A DNA stretch of 13,268 nucleotides from JBGPBY01 sp041481485 (GTDB lineage: Bacteria; Acidobacteriota; Terriglobia; 20CM-2-55-15): the NCBI GenBank assembly GCA_041481485.1, contig JBGPBY010000160.1, positions 1 through 13,268 of the forward strand, given 5' to 3'. The position numbers and the translations under genes are program-made. Under the pieces are notes generated by a model. It searched no databases, was not told where the DNA came from, and saw only the letters and a program-made list of their open reading frames with translations. This document shows, one piece after another, positions 1-7,300 of this stretch. How positions within the stretch are numbered: the stretch's first letter is position 1; each line of letters begins with the position of its first letter.

Positions 1-1216
1 CCTCGTCGGGAATATAGATTTCGGAAAGAAAAAGATTGTTGCTGCTGCTCTGCTGAACTTCCTGAGGGAGATCATTTGGAAGGACTACCGTCCTGTTGCC
101 CATTAACGCAATGGCCCGTTCGACGACGTTTTCCAACTCGCGTACGTTGCCCAGCCAGTTGCAGTTCATCATTATCTTCATCGCTTCCTGAGTGATTGTC
201 TTGTGTTCAATCGAGGCCTCATCGCAGTACTTGGCGACGAAGTGCCTGGCAAGATATGGAATATCCTGACGCCGTTCGCGCAGCGCGGGCATTTCGATTT
301 GAATCACATTGAGACGGTAATACAGATCCAGCCGGAACTCGTTGCGCTCTACCATCTCGCGGAGCTTTGAGCTCGTCGCTGCGATAATGCGAACATCGAC
401 TTTGATCTTTTCGGAGCCACCGACGCGTTCGAACTCCCGTTCCTGAAGAACGCGCAGAAGTTTGACCTGAAGGCTCGGGCTCATGTTCCCGATCTCATCA
501 AGAAAAAGTGTGCCCTTGTTGGCCTGTTCGAAACGGCCAATCCGCGTTTGATGGGCGCCCGTGAATGCCCCTTTCGTGTGCCCGAAGAATTCACTTTCCA
601 GCAGGTTGTCCGGAATCGCCCCGCAGTTGACGCTGACCATTCGTTGCTCTCTACGGTTGCTGTTGGCATGAATCGCTTGTGCGATCATTTCTTTTCCGGT
701 TCCGGTCTCGCCGGTGATGAGCACGGAGCTGTTCGATTTGGAGACACTCTCTATCAGCTGGAAGATGTCCTGCATTGCAGCACTGCCGCCGATAATATTT
801 CCAAACAGATTGCCTGCATTGGATGTCGCAGCTTTCGCGGGTCTGATGGCCGCGCGAAAAATAGCCTTGCGGACAATCCGGCAAAGCTCCTCGTTCTCAG
901 TTGGTAAAACGATACAGTCCGCAGCGCCGCTCCGGACCGCACGAACAATGCCGTGCGGACTTTCACCCTTGGTAATGGCAATGGGAATAATGTTGGAGTA
1001 CAGAGAGACGGCTTCGTGGATCAGTTCCAATCCGTCAGTGCGCGGAGAATCAATGTCCACGATGAGGACATCCATGGGACTCTCCCGAAGCAACAGCATT
1101 GCTTCTTCGCCAGTCGATACGCTAATTACTCTGAAGCCATCCTGATGGAGAACATCGGCCATACTTGCGCTGTCGTTGTTCTCAACAATCAGGATCTGCT
1201 TTTCCGAAACATCCAT
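1..1216 (-). CDS. Sigma-54-dependent transcriptional activator with degenerate receiver (FleQ/NtrC class), C-terminus cut by window edge
   Basis: This bacterial enhancer-binding protein would use ATP to open sigma-54 RNA polymerase promoters. Reading from ATG at 1216, 405 codons stay open to the window edge, so the C-terminal Fis-type DNA-binding helix-turn-helix expected for the family lies outside. Residues 5-115 form a CheY-like receiver: Asp54 (VDIDSPRTDG) and Thr82 are present, but the usual acidic pair is Glu12-Asn13 and the conserved Lys is Leu104 (IVLP instead of the usual xxKP). Residues 140-370 form the AAA+ domain: Walker A GETGTGK at 169-175, the sigma-54 contact loop GAFTGA at 216-221, Walker B LFLDE with Asp240-Glu241, then NEFRLDLYYRL and WLGNVRELENVVERA. 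A GGAGGAG site lies about 8 nt upstream of the ATG. The gene sits 26 bp after fliA, probably in the same transcript. Context and the altered receiver suggest a flagellar master activator such as FleQ/FlrA rather than a classic NtrC-type phosphorelay output. The family is certain; the specific role is inferred. Confidence 0.95.
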   Translation of the reverse strand, partial: MDVSEKQILIVENNDSASMADVLHQDGFRVISVSTGEEAMLLLRESPMDVLIVDIDSPRTDGLELIHEAVSLYSNIIPIAITKGESPHGIVRAVRSGAADCIVLPTENEELCRIVRKAIFRAAIRPAKAATSNAGNLFGNIIGGSAAMQDIFQLIESVSKSNSSVLITGETGTGKEMIAQAIHANSNRREQRMVSVNCGAIPDNLLESEFFGHTKGAFTGAHQTRIGRFEQANKGTLFLDEIGNMSPSLQVKLLRVLQEREFERVGGSEKIKVDVRIIAATSSKLREMVERNEFRLDLYYRLNVIQIEMPALRERRQDIPYLARHFVAKYCDEASIEHKTITQEAMKIMMNCNWLGNVRELENVVERAIALMGNRTVVLPNDLPQEVQQSSSNNLFLSEIYIPDE

Positions 1217-1242
1217 CGTGTCATCTCCTCCGTGCGGGCCTT

Positions 1243-1992
1243 TTACGCGGGTTTGGACGTCTTTGCGACGCGATAATTTCTCAGTTTTCCCCGCAGTTCG
1301 GACATGGCTTTCGAATGAATCTGCGAGACGCGGGATTCGTTGATCCGGAGTATCAGGCCAATTTCCTTCATGGTGAGTTCTTCATAGTAGTAGAGCGAAA
1401 CAACCAGTTTTTCCTTCGCGTTCAATCGGTCAATCGCGTGCGCCAGAACTTTGCGGAGCTCCTGACGCTCGAACTGCTGGTGCGGGCCGTTGGCGTCATG
1501 ATCGGGATAGAAATCAATGAAGTCCTCGCCATTCGCTCCCTGAGTGAAACTGCCAATGTTCTTGTGAAGCTGTTGATTCAGATCGTGAAACTCTTCCAGA
1601 CTGATTCCCAGCTCGTTGCAGATCTCTTCCTGCTCGACTTCGGTTTCGCGTCCCCGGCGAAGTTTCTCCGTGGCAGCCTGAAGTCGCTTGCCTTTTTGCC
1701 GAAGACCCGCCGGCAACCAGTCCAGGGCACGAAGACTGTCCAGCATTGCGCCACGGATTCGAAGATCTGCAAAGGTTCCGAACTTCACTCCCCGTGACCA
1801 GTCGAATCGCTCGATGGCATCCATCAATCCGAGAACACCGGCATTGATCAGGTCGCCCAGTTCGACCGATGGTATGGAATGCGAAGCGATTCGAAGTGCG
1901 TGATATTTGATGGAAGGAAGATGGGTCAGGATCAGTTCTTCCCGATTCACCTGTCCAGCGTCAACCCGATCCAGCGTGGTTGTTTGTAGCAT
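1243..1992 (-). CDS. fliA: Flagellar sigma factor sigma-28 (FliA/WhiG family)
   Basis: Alternative sigma factor of 249 aa that directs RNA polymerase to late flagellar promoters (E. coli FliA is 239 aa). Region 2 covers roughly residues 18-110: the core-binding and -10 recognition stretch includes LGDLINAGVLGLMDAIERFD, followed by FGTFADLRIRGAMLDSLR and the FliA/WhiG-typical DWLPAGLRQK. Region 3 covers about 115-175 and region 4 about 190-245, with EKLVVSLYYYEELTMKEIG and the recognition helix INESRVSQIHSKAM. The ATG at 1992 is the first start in this frame. An AAGGAG stretch lies more than 20 nt upstream, too far to be an ideal ribosome site. A sigma-54-type promoter is centred about 75 nt upstream of the ATG. 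The gene follows motB and precedes the sigma-54 activator. An unlinked anti-sigma factor FlgM would be expected but is not in the window. Confidence 0.96.
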   Translation of the reverse strand: MLQTTTLDRVDAGQVNREELILTHLPSIKYHALRIASHSIPSVELGDLINAGVLGLMDAIERFDWSRGVKFGTFADLRIRGAMLDSLRALDWLPAGLRQKGKRLQAATEKLRRGRETEVEQEEICNELGISLEEFHDLNQQLHKNIGSFTQGANGEDFIDFYPDHDANGPHQQFERQELRKVLAHAIDRLNAKEKLVVSLYYYEELTMKEIGLILRINESRVSQIHSKAMSELRGKLRNYRVAKTSKPA

Positions 1993-2060
1993 CTTGCCCG
2001 AAGGTCCCCTACTCCTTATGAGCCACGAGCATTCATATGCGCCGCGGCGGATAACTCAAA

Positions 2061-2077
2061 AGCAATCCTGCCGCCAA
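2061..2077 (-). promoter_or_regulatory. Sigma-54 (-24/-12) promoter of fliA
   Basis: On the minus strand the sequence reads TTGGCGGCAGGATTGCT. It matches the sigma-54 consensus YTGGCAC-N5-TTGCW at both invariant elements: GG (plus positions 2074-2075) and GC (2062-2063) are separated by exactly 10 bp, and TTGC is complete. The CAC after TGG is altered to CGG. Transcription would start near 2050, leaving a leader of about 58 nt before the fliA ATG. The 282-bp gap (1993-2274) holds no other gene. A sigma-54 activator is encoded just downstream of fliA, which fits. Not experimentally shown. Confidence 0.75.
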
Positions 2078-2274
2078 TGCGAATAAGTCCTGTCCGCATA
2101 CAGAGTGGTACTACATTACCTTCTGATACGCTTTAGCGATGATCGACTATCCTGTTGAAAAAGAATTTGATGAAACGATAGATGTCATCATATTGACTTT
2201 TTAGGGGGTCGGATCGGTTTACGGTGGATCTATCAACTTCGTGTTGCAATAGCCAACAAGATGGAAGGATCTTT

Positions 2275-3075
2275 TCAATCCTTTGACTCTGCAGCAGCTT
2301 CGGGGTTCTTAGGATTCAGTTGTGGAGGTTCCTGTTTTCCGGCTTCGTCACCGAGGATTACCAGATCGACTCTCCGGTTGGACGCGCGGCCTTCCGCAGT
2401 GTCGTTGGCTGCGATCGGATGGTACTCGGCATAGCCGGCCAGCGACAAGCGAGGGGCAGCAAAGTCATAGTGACCGATGATGTACGAGAGAACGTAGGTG
2501 GCGCGGGCTGTGGAGAGTTCCCAGTTGGACGGGAATCGGCTGGTTTTGATGGGAATGTTGTCGGTGTGTCCTTCAATCCTCAATTCAAACGGCACGGTCC
2601 GCAGCGCTTCCGCAACGGCGTCAAGGACGACAAGCGAAGACTCCCGCAGTTCAGCCTGGCCGGGTTCAAAAAATCCGGCTTCTGTGAGGCTGACGACCAG
2701 CCCGCGCTTTTCCTTGCGGAATCGGACAATACCTCCGGCAGTCTGTTTGGTGAGTTTTGCGCGGATACGCGCTTCTATGGCCTGCATGGCTGGCGATGCC
2801 GTGACGGCAGGAGAAATCGGTTCGACTAATGTTTGTTGCTGGACGCCTTTGGAACGTCCGTCGGAAAGGCTGAGTTTTGGACTGCCGGGATCGAAGGCTT
2901 TTGTATCAAAGGCGGCCTGCATGGATTCCATGAGTTTTCCAAGCTTCTTGGCATCAACCTGCGAGATGGCATAGAGAGTCACGAAGAATGCGAACAGCAG
3001 GGTGATGAAATCGGCATACGAAACCAACCAGCGTTCGTGATTGACGTGTTCTTCGTGCTTTTTCTTTCTCGCCAT
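2275..3075 (-). CDS. motB: Flagellar stator protein MotB, peptidoglycan-anchored
   Basis: MotB pairs with MotA to form the ion channel that powers flagellar rotation, and its periplasmic OmpA-like domain anchors the stator to peptidoglycan. From the chosen ATG at 3075 the protein is 266 aa, close to Bacillus MotB. It starts with a short basic cytoplasmic segment (MARKKKHEEH), then one membrane helix at about residues 16-40. Its YADFITLLFAFF motif carries the ion-coupling Asp22, equivalent to E. coli MotB Asp32. The OmpA/MotB domain covers roughly 125-245, with GHTDNIPI near 169, SNWELSTARA near 182 and RASNRRVDLVIL. An in-frame ATG at 3162 lies inside motA and would add 29 proline-rich residues; the AAGGAAG site just before 3075 and the family's usual N-terminus favour 3075. 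The start is 19 bp after the motA stop. Whether it conducts protons or sodium cannot be decided here. Confidence 0.95.
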   Translation of the reverse strand: MARKKKHEEHVNHERWLVSYADFITLLFAFFVTLYAISQVDAKKLGKLMESMQAAFDTKAFDPGSPKLSLSDGRSKGVQQQTLVEPISPAVTASPAMQAIEARIRAKLTKQTAGGIVRFRKEKRGLVVSLTEAGFFEPGQAELRESSLVVLDAVAEALRTVPFELRIEGHTDNIPIKTSRFPSNWELSTARATYVLSYIIGHYDFAAPRLSLAGYAEYHPIAANDTAEGRASNRRVDLVILGDEAGKQEPPQLNPKNPEAAAESKD

Positions 3076-3077
3076 GA

Positions 3078-3084
3078 CTTCCTT
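3078..3084 (-). promoter_or_regulatory. Ribosome binding site of motB
   Basis: Minus-strand AAGGAAG lies 2 nt before the ATG at 3075, with the GGA core 5 nt away. It supports this ATG over the longer in-frame start at 3162 inside motA. Confidence 0.7.
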
Positions 3085-3094
3085 GATGTTTGGG

Positions 3095-3904
3095 TCAGGT
3101 AGTGGATTGCGCGGCTTCGGTCTGAACCTTGCCGCCAGCGGGATGCTCTGCTTTGCGGTCACTATGGGAAACGTAACCGTTCAGCTTCTCTTCGATGATT
3201 CTTGGATTGACGCCTTCAAGAATTCCGAGCACTCCTTCCAGCATCATCTCTTTTACCGAAACGGCTGTTTCGTGATGATGTTTGAGTTTCGACGCCATCG
3301 GCAGAAAGAACAGATTCGCCATCGACACACCATATACCGTTGCCACGAATGCGACGGCAATTCCCGAGCCGAGCTTGCTGGGGTCCGAAAGGTTTTCCAT
3401 CACGTGAATCAGGCCGAGCACTGCACCGATGATTCCGATAGTGGGAGAAAATCCGCCGGCGGTTTCAAAGACTTTGGCCTCCTGTGCCCCTTCGTGTTCG
3501 AAGTGGGCAATTTCGATTTCCATGGTGTCGCGCAGGAGCTTCGTATCCGTGCCGTCCACGGCCAGTGACAGTGCCTTTTTCAGGAAGTCATCCGATGCGG
3601 TCGGTAGATCGCTTTCGAGCGATATCAGGCCTTCGCGGCGCGCTTTGTTCGCAAAGCGCAGAATCTCGGCCACGACCGCGGTTGTCTTGAGTTTCGGTTC
3701 AATAATGACTTTCGCCGCGCCCTTCGCGGCTGCAATGATGGACTTCAGAGGAAACGACAGCATTGTTGCGCCAATCGTTCCGCCAAGGACGATGACCGCC
3801 GCCGTGGGCTGAGTGATTGAGCCAAGATGAAGGCCTTCGAGTGCAGCGCCGCCCACGACGGCGCCGATTCCGAGAAGAAGACCAATCAGAGACGCTATAT
3901 CCAA
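3095..3904 (-). CDS. motA: Flagellar stator protein MotA (MotA/TolQ/ExbB family)
   Basis: Membrane stator subunit of 269 aa that transmits ion flow to the rotor. Four hydrophobic segments fit the family: about residues 2-20 (IASLIGLLLGIGAVV), 30-50, 150-170 (GGFSPTIGIIGAVLGLI, containing the conserved channel Pro) and 183-207 (VAFVATVYGVSMANLFFLP). The large cytoplasmic loop between helices 2 and 3 carries KARREGLISLESDL at about 86-99, the charged region that touches FliG in the family. Length matches Bacillus MotA/MotP (about 270 aa) better than E. coli MotA (295 aa). Translation starts at a TTG: an in-frame TAA lies only five codons upstream, with no ATG or GTG between, and AAAAGGA is correctly spaced. 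It sits 15 bp after flbD and 19 bp before motB, as part of one operon. Confidence 0.96.
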   Translation of the reverse strand: MDIASLIGLLLGIGAVVGGAALEGLHLGSITQPTAAVIVLGGTIGATMLSFPLKSIIAAAKGAAKVIIEPKLKTTAVVAEILRFANKARREGLISLESDLPTASDDFLKKALSLAVDGTDTKLLRDTMEIEIAHFEHEGAQEAKVFETAGGFSPTIGIIGAVLGLIHVMENLSDPSKLGSGIAVAFVATVYGVSMANLFFLPMASKLKHHHETAVSVKEMMLEGVLGILEGVNPRIIEEKLNGYVSHSDRKAEHPAGGKVQTEAAQSTT

Positions 3905-3911
3905 GATCGAA

Positions 3912-3918
3912 TCCTTTT
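3912..3918 (-). promoter_or_regulatory. Ribosome binding site deciding the TTG start of motA
   Basis: Minus-strand AAAAGGA lies 7 nt before the TTG at 3904. With an in-frame stop directly upstream and no ATG or GTG nearby, it fixes the unusual TTG as the motA start. Confidence 0.65.
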
Positions 3919-3919
3919 A

Positions 3920-4135
3920 CTACCCGACGTCGTCACTGTGAAACCCAGCCGGGCATACGAAGCACTTGCGCTTGAATTGAATAATGCGGTCCTGGATATC
4001 GTCAGAACTCTCCCGAACGACAAAGGACCTCCCATTCGTCAACGAAATAACGGAATCCGTATTGAGTTCGATGTGTTCGATGAGATCTGGATTGATCAAT
4101 ATGTCGCTGTTGTCGAGCCGGGTTAGTTTGATCAT
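3920..4135 (-). CDS. flbD: Flagellar protein FlbD / SwrD family
   Basis: Small 71-aa protein of the FlbD/SwrD family, which is found beside motAB or fliL in many flagellar operons. SwrD supports swarming power in Bacillus. The N-terminus MIKLTRLDNSDILINPDLIE, the central SVISLTNGRSFVVRES and the C-terminal DDIQDRIIQFKRK match the family's pattern of two short beta segments and a helix. The last 14 residues or so (CFVCPAGFHSDDVG) extend past the usual end. The ATG at 4135 gives the canonical MIKLTRL start with a GAGAAG site upstream; an in-frame GTG at 4153 would add six untypical residues. This is not the Caulobacter FlbD, an unrelated sigma-54 activator with the same name. It is the first gene of the flbD-motA-motB operon, behind a sigma-28-type promoter. 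Confidence 0.9.
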   Translation of the reverse strand: MIKLTRLDNSDILINPDLIEHIELNTDSVISLTNGRSFVVRESSDDIQDRIIQFKRKCFVCPAGFHSDDVG

Positions 4136-4154
4136 CTTTCTTCTCAGACACACT

Positions 4155-4172
4155 TGACCCTATGCCGGGTCA
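4155..4172. promoter_or_regulatory. TGACCC-N6-GGGTCA dyad in the flbD leader
   Basis: A perfect 6-bp inverted repeat with a 6-bp spacer lies between the predicted sigma-28 promoter and the flbD ribosome site, starting about at the predicted transcription start. It could be an operator or a small leader hairpin. No T-run follows, so it is not an intrinsic terminator. Function is unknown. Confidence 0.4.
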
Positions 4173-4178
4173 TTACTC

Positions 4179-4205
4179 ATATCGAATTGACGTTAAATAA
4201 GTTTA
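4179..4205 (-). promoter_or_regulatory. Sigma-28 (FliA) promoter of flbD-motA-motB
   Basis: On the minus strand TAAA (4202-4205) is followed by exactly 15 nt and then TTCGATAT (4179-4186). The sigma-28 consensus is TAAA-N15-GCCGATAA; the -35 box and spacing are exact, and the -10 box matches at five of eight positions, including the central CGATA. Transcription would start near 4172, giving a leader of about 37 nt. A sigma-28 gene is encoded nearby, and stator genes are typical sigma-28 targets. Confidence 0.75.
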
Positions 4206-4212
4206 GGGAATT

Positions 4213-4387
4213 CACTGTAAGGACAGGCGGTCAAGAAATCCCTCTCCCAACGGGAGAGGGTGGCCGAAGGCCGGGTGAGGGGTACCTCACGTAAATATTG
4301 TTTCTTGCGGTACCCCTCACCGGCCGCTGCGCGGCCCCCTCTCCCGTTGGGAGAGGGATTTCTTGATCGACCGCCTCCTTTACACTT
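4213..4387. repeat. Large fold-back inverted repeat between the glycosyltransferase and flagellar blocks
   Basis: Perfect 30-bp inverted arms lie at 4231-4260 and 4337-4366. A second perfect 13-bp pair is nested inside (4274-4286 with 4309-4321), around a 22-nt loop at 4287-4308. Each side also holds a small local palindrome (GGCCGAAGGCC on the left, GGCCGCTGCGCGGCC on the right). Outside the arms, imperfect complementarity continues through GGCGGTC/GACCGCC to about 4213 and 4387, the base before the upstream glycosyltransferase stop codon. It has the look of a dispersed non-coding palindromic repeat (REP/MITE type), and no gene is visible in it. Whether it is repeated elsewhere in the genome cannot be seen here. 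Confidence 0.85.
4231..4260 (-). terminator. Terminator-like hairpin (mirrored on the plus strand at 4337-4366)
   Basis: On the minus strand CCCTCTCCC-GTT-GGGAGAGGG forms a 9-bp GC-rich stem followed by ATTTCTTGA. The right repeat arm gives the same structure on the plus strand. The position after the long glycosyltransferase gene and before the sigma-28 promoter suits insulation of the two units. The T-tract is short and interrupted, so intrinsic termination may be weak. Confidence 0.4.
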
Positions 4388-7300
4388 TCATCGACCCCGC
4401 CTGCTCCTTGCCCCCGCCTCGGCCACCGGCCCGACCCTCATTTCCAGCCCCTTGCGGTAGAGTGCCTGCGCCTCGATCAGTGCGGCCCGGCCACTCACGA
4501 CAGAGCGATAGCGCTTATAAATAATGTCCAGCGTTCTCAGAAAGTCCGGCTGGCTATGGCTGCTCATTGTTGCGCCGTCCGTGCGCCAGGAGAATTCGCA
4601 GGTCACACGAGGGATGTGGGCAAAGCGGAACAGTTGAGAAAAACGGATCCACAGATCCCAGTCTTCGTGTGTAGTGAGAGTGGGATCGAAGGTTCCGCCT
4701 TTTTCGAAACACCGACGTTCATGCATGACGCAAAGTACCGGTATGAAATTCCCGATGAGCATGCGGTCTTTGTCAAAATCGCAGGAATAGGGAATATCGC
4801 GATGCACAGTCACCAGTTCGCCGCTCCGCATCTGCTGATGCGCTCGACAGGCGTCGGTGTAAGCCATTTCGCAGCGTTCCTTCTCGAGAGTCTTTACCAG
4901 TGTTTCGAGATGTTCGGGATAGTAAATATCGTCATCGTCAAGATAGGAGATGTACCGGCAGCGTGCCTGCCGGATTGCCGTATTGCGGCTTGCGGCGAGA
5001 CCCCGGTTTCGATCGTGACGGATATACGTAATTCTTCCGCCATCGTTCAGTTTGCGGACTACCGGTTCGACATCACATCCGGCGTCATTGACCACAACGA
5101 TTTCGAAATTCGTGTATGTCTGGTTCAGGACGCTCTCGATGGCCCTCTGCAGCATTTCCGGACGATTGAACGTTGGCAGAATAACAGTGACTCCGTCGCC
5201 GGATTTCTCCGTAACTGAAACGGCCTTCCTGCCTGTTTCGAGTTGCAGAAGGGGAGTTGGCCGTTTCTCCACAAACTTCGAGTAGAAGTATTCCTTCCAG
5301 CTCTCATCGACCGAATAGACTTGGCCGGGAATGGTCAACCGCAAATCATTCGCTCTGGATTTCAGGTCTTCCAGCACGGCCGGATCCTGGTCCCGGCACG
5401 CCAATGCGGCGAGCAATTCCAGGGCTTCCGGCATGCGCAGGTTTATTTCCAGCGCATCTTCGGAATGACTCGCTGCCGAACGGAAATCCCCGGCGTAGAC
5501 ATGCGCAATGGCCAGCAGGAAATGAGCTTCGGCATGGCCGGGCTGAAGATCGAGCAATCTGCGGAAAGTTTCAATCGCGTCACTAAACTGCCGAACCTGC
5601 ATCCGAGCGATGCCCAGCAGGAACAGAACGCCTGCATTATTGGCGGTGGAAAGCTTTTGAAGGTGGGGAATTGCCTCTTTCCAATGATTGCGTGAAACGT
5701 AGAAGCCGGAGAGGATTCGGTGAATACCAATGTGTTTGGGAAACTTCGAGCAGCGGAAAAAGGCCGCTGCCCATCGTTCGGTGTCTTCGCTGTACAGCCC
5801 GGGATGATTTATAACGATCTGAGCCTGAAGCTCAGTGGCGTGGGCTGTTGCGGACGTGAACATCGAATCTCCTCGTTTTCGATATAGAAAAAGATGTTCC
5901 GGCACAACCGCAATTTGAGCGCCGGCCTGAAGGCAGGAGATCCAGAAGTCCCAGTCTTCAAACCCATAGCGCATTGCGCTCTTGTACCCACCCACTTTAT
6001 TCCAGAGGTACTTCGGAAACAGCGAGCAGTAATTGATCTGGTTGGCGATGGCGAGCTGTTCCAGAGCCGGTTTTCCGCAGTCAATGGTTCGTGTAGTTTC
6101 TCCGAACTCCTGCAGGTGGGTCGACACAATTGCGACCTTTGGATCGCTTTGGATTTTTCGGATACAGGCTTCCATAAACGTTTCTCGAAGCCGGTCATCC
6201 GCATCGAGAGGAAGAATGTATTCGCCTGCCGCTTCACGAATGGCGTTGTTTCGGCTGGCCGACAGGCCCTGATTCGGTTGTGCCAGCAAACGAATCTTCC
6301 GTTCCGGATGCTGCGCAATCATCCTCTCGACCACACTGCGAACGTCGTCCGGACTTCCGTCATCCACCACAATGATTTCAAAGTTCCGGTAGGTCTGTGC
6401 GAGGACGCTTTCGATGGCTTCGGTCACGAAATGCGCCTGCTTGTAGCAGGGAATTACGACGGAGACCATGGGTCCATCCGGAAACAATTGGGGACAGAGA
6501 GCAATTTCCTGAGAAGCCTTATGAATATTCCTGGGTTGTACCGAGAAATTGCTCTCTGTCCCCAATTGTTTCACGCCCGCAGTTTGGACCAGCGAGAGAT
6601 AGAGTTCTTCGTACTGATCGACAATGTGTTTCCAGGTATAGCGGCTGTTCCATTCATCGAAACCGGTGTCGCCGAGCCGTCGGGTCAGGGATTTCGAATT
6701 CAGGAGCATGTTGGCTTTTCGTGCCATGTGATCCGGTGCCGCGACAATCCCTCCCGGGAGCTCCGAAAGATTTCCGACATTGGTGGATAGCCATGGAGTT
6801 TTCGATGCCATCGCCTCAAGGATCACCAGCGGAAAACACTCGATTTCAGAACCGAACCAAAACAGATCGGCGTCCTTGTATGCAGCAACGACGTCCTTTC
6901 GGGGCAGATCTGGAAGCAGCATCACATTGGTTAGCAAGCTTGCAGCGTGGGAGCATTCGTCCCAGCATCCGCCCGGCGCCTTGTTTCCGATTATGGCCAG
7001 AGTGACGTCCGGCCGGCCGAGTTCGCGAAACCATTGCAGCACGCGATCGTGTCCCTTACCCGCATAGTGATTCGCAACGGTGATGACGAGATGCTGCGAC
7101 TTTATACCGTATTTTTCGCGGAAGCTTTCCGACGGCGAGAGAAACTCGTCTTCATCTGCGGCGTTGCCGATAACGACGGAGTTCGCAAGTCCGTGATGCT
7201 GACTGAAGACGGCGTCGCGATAGCCGGAGGATAGATGGATTACCTTGTCGTAACTGGCCAGAACCCCGGGCAGTTTCTCGAAGTAACCGGAAAATGCCGG

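Noticed and set aside
548..1797. Several plus-strand open frames over the sigma-54 activator and fliA
   Set aside because: They are antisense shadows of two well-supported minus-strand genes and have no family motifs.
2237..2262. Terminator after motB
   Set aside because: Only a 4-bp stem (GTTG...CAAC) is visible and no T-run follows in the direction of transcription.
3076..3162. Longer MotB start at 3162
   Set aside because: It would overlap motA by 68 bp and add a proline-rich stretch not usual in MotB; the ATG at 3075 has a good ribosome site and gives the usual N-terminus.
5894..6790. Plus-strand open frame of 298 codons within the giant glycosyltransferase gene
   Set aside because: It is antisense to a protein with clear GT2 and GT4 motifs, shows no recognisable domain, and reads through the palindromic repeat, which encodes similar peptides on both strands.
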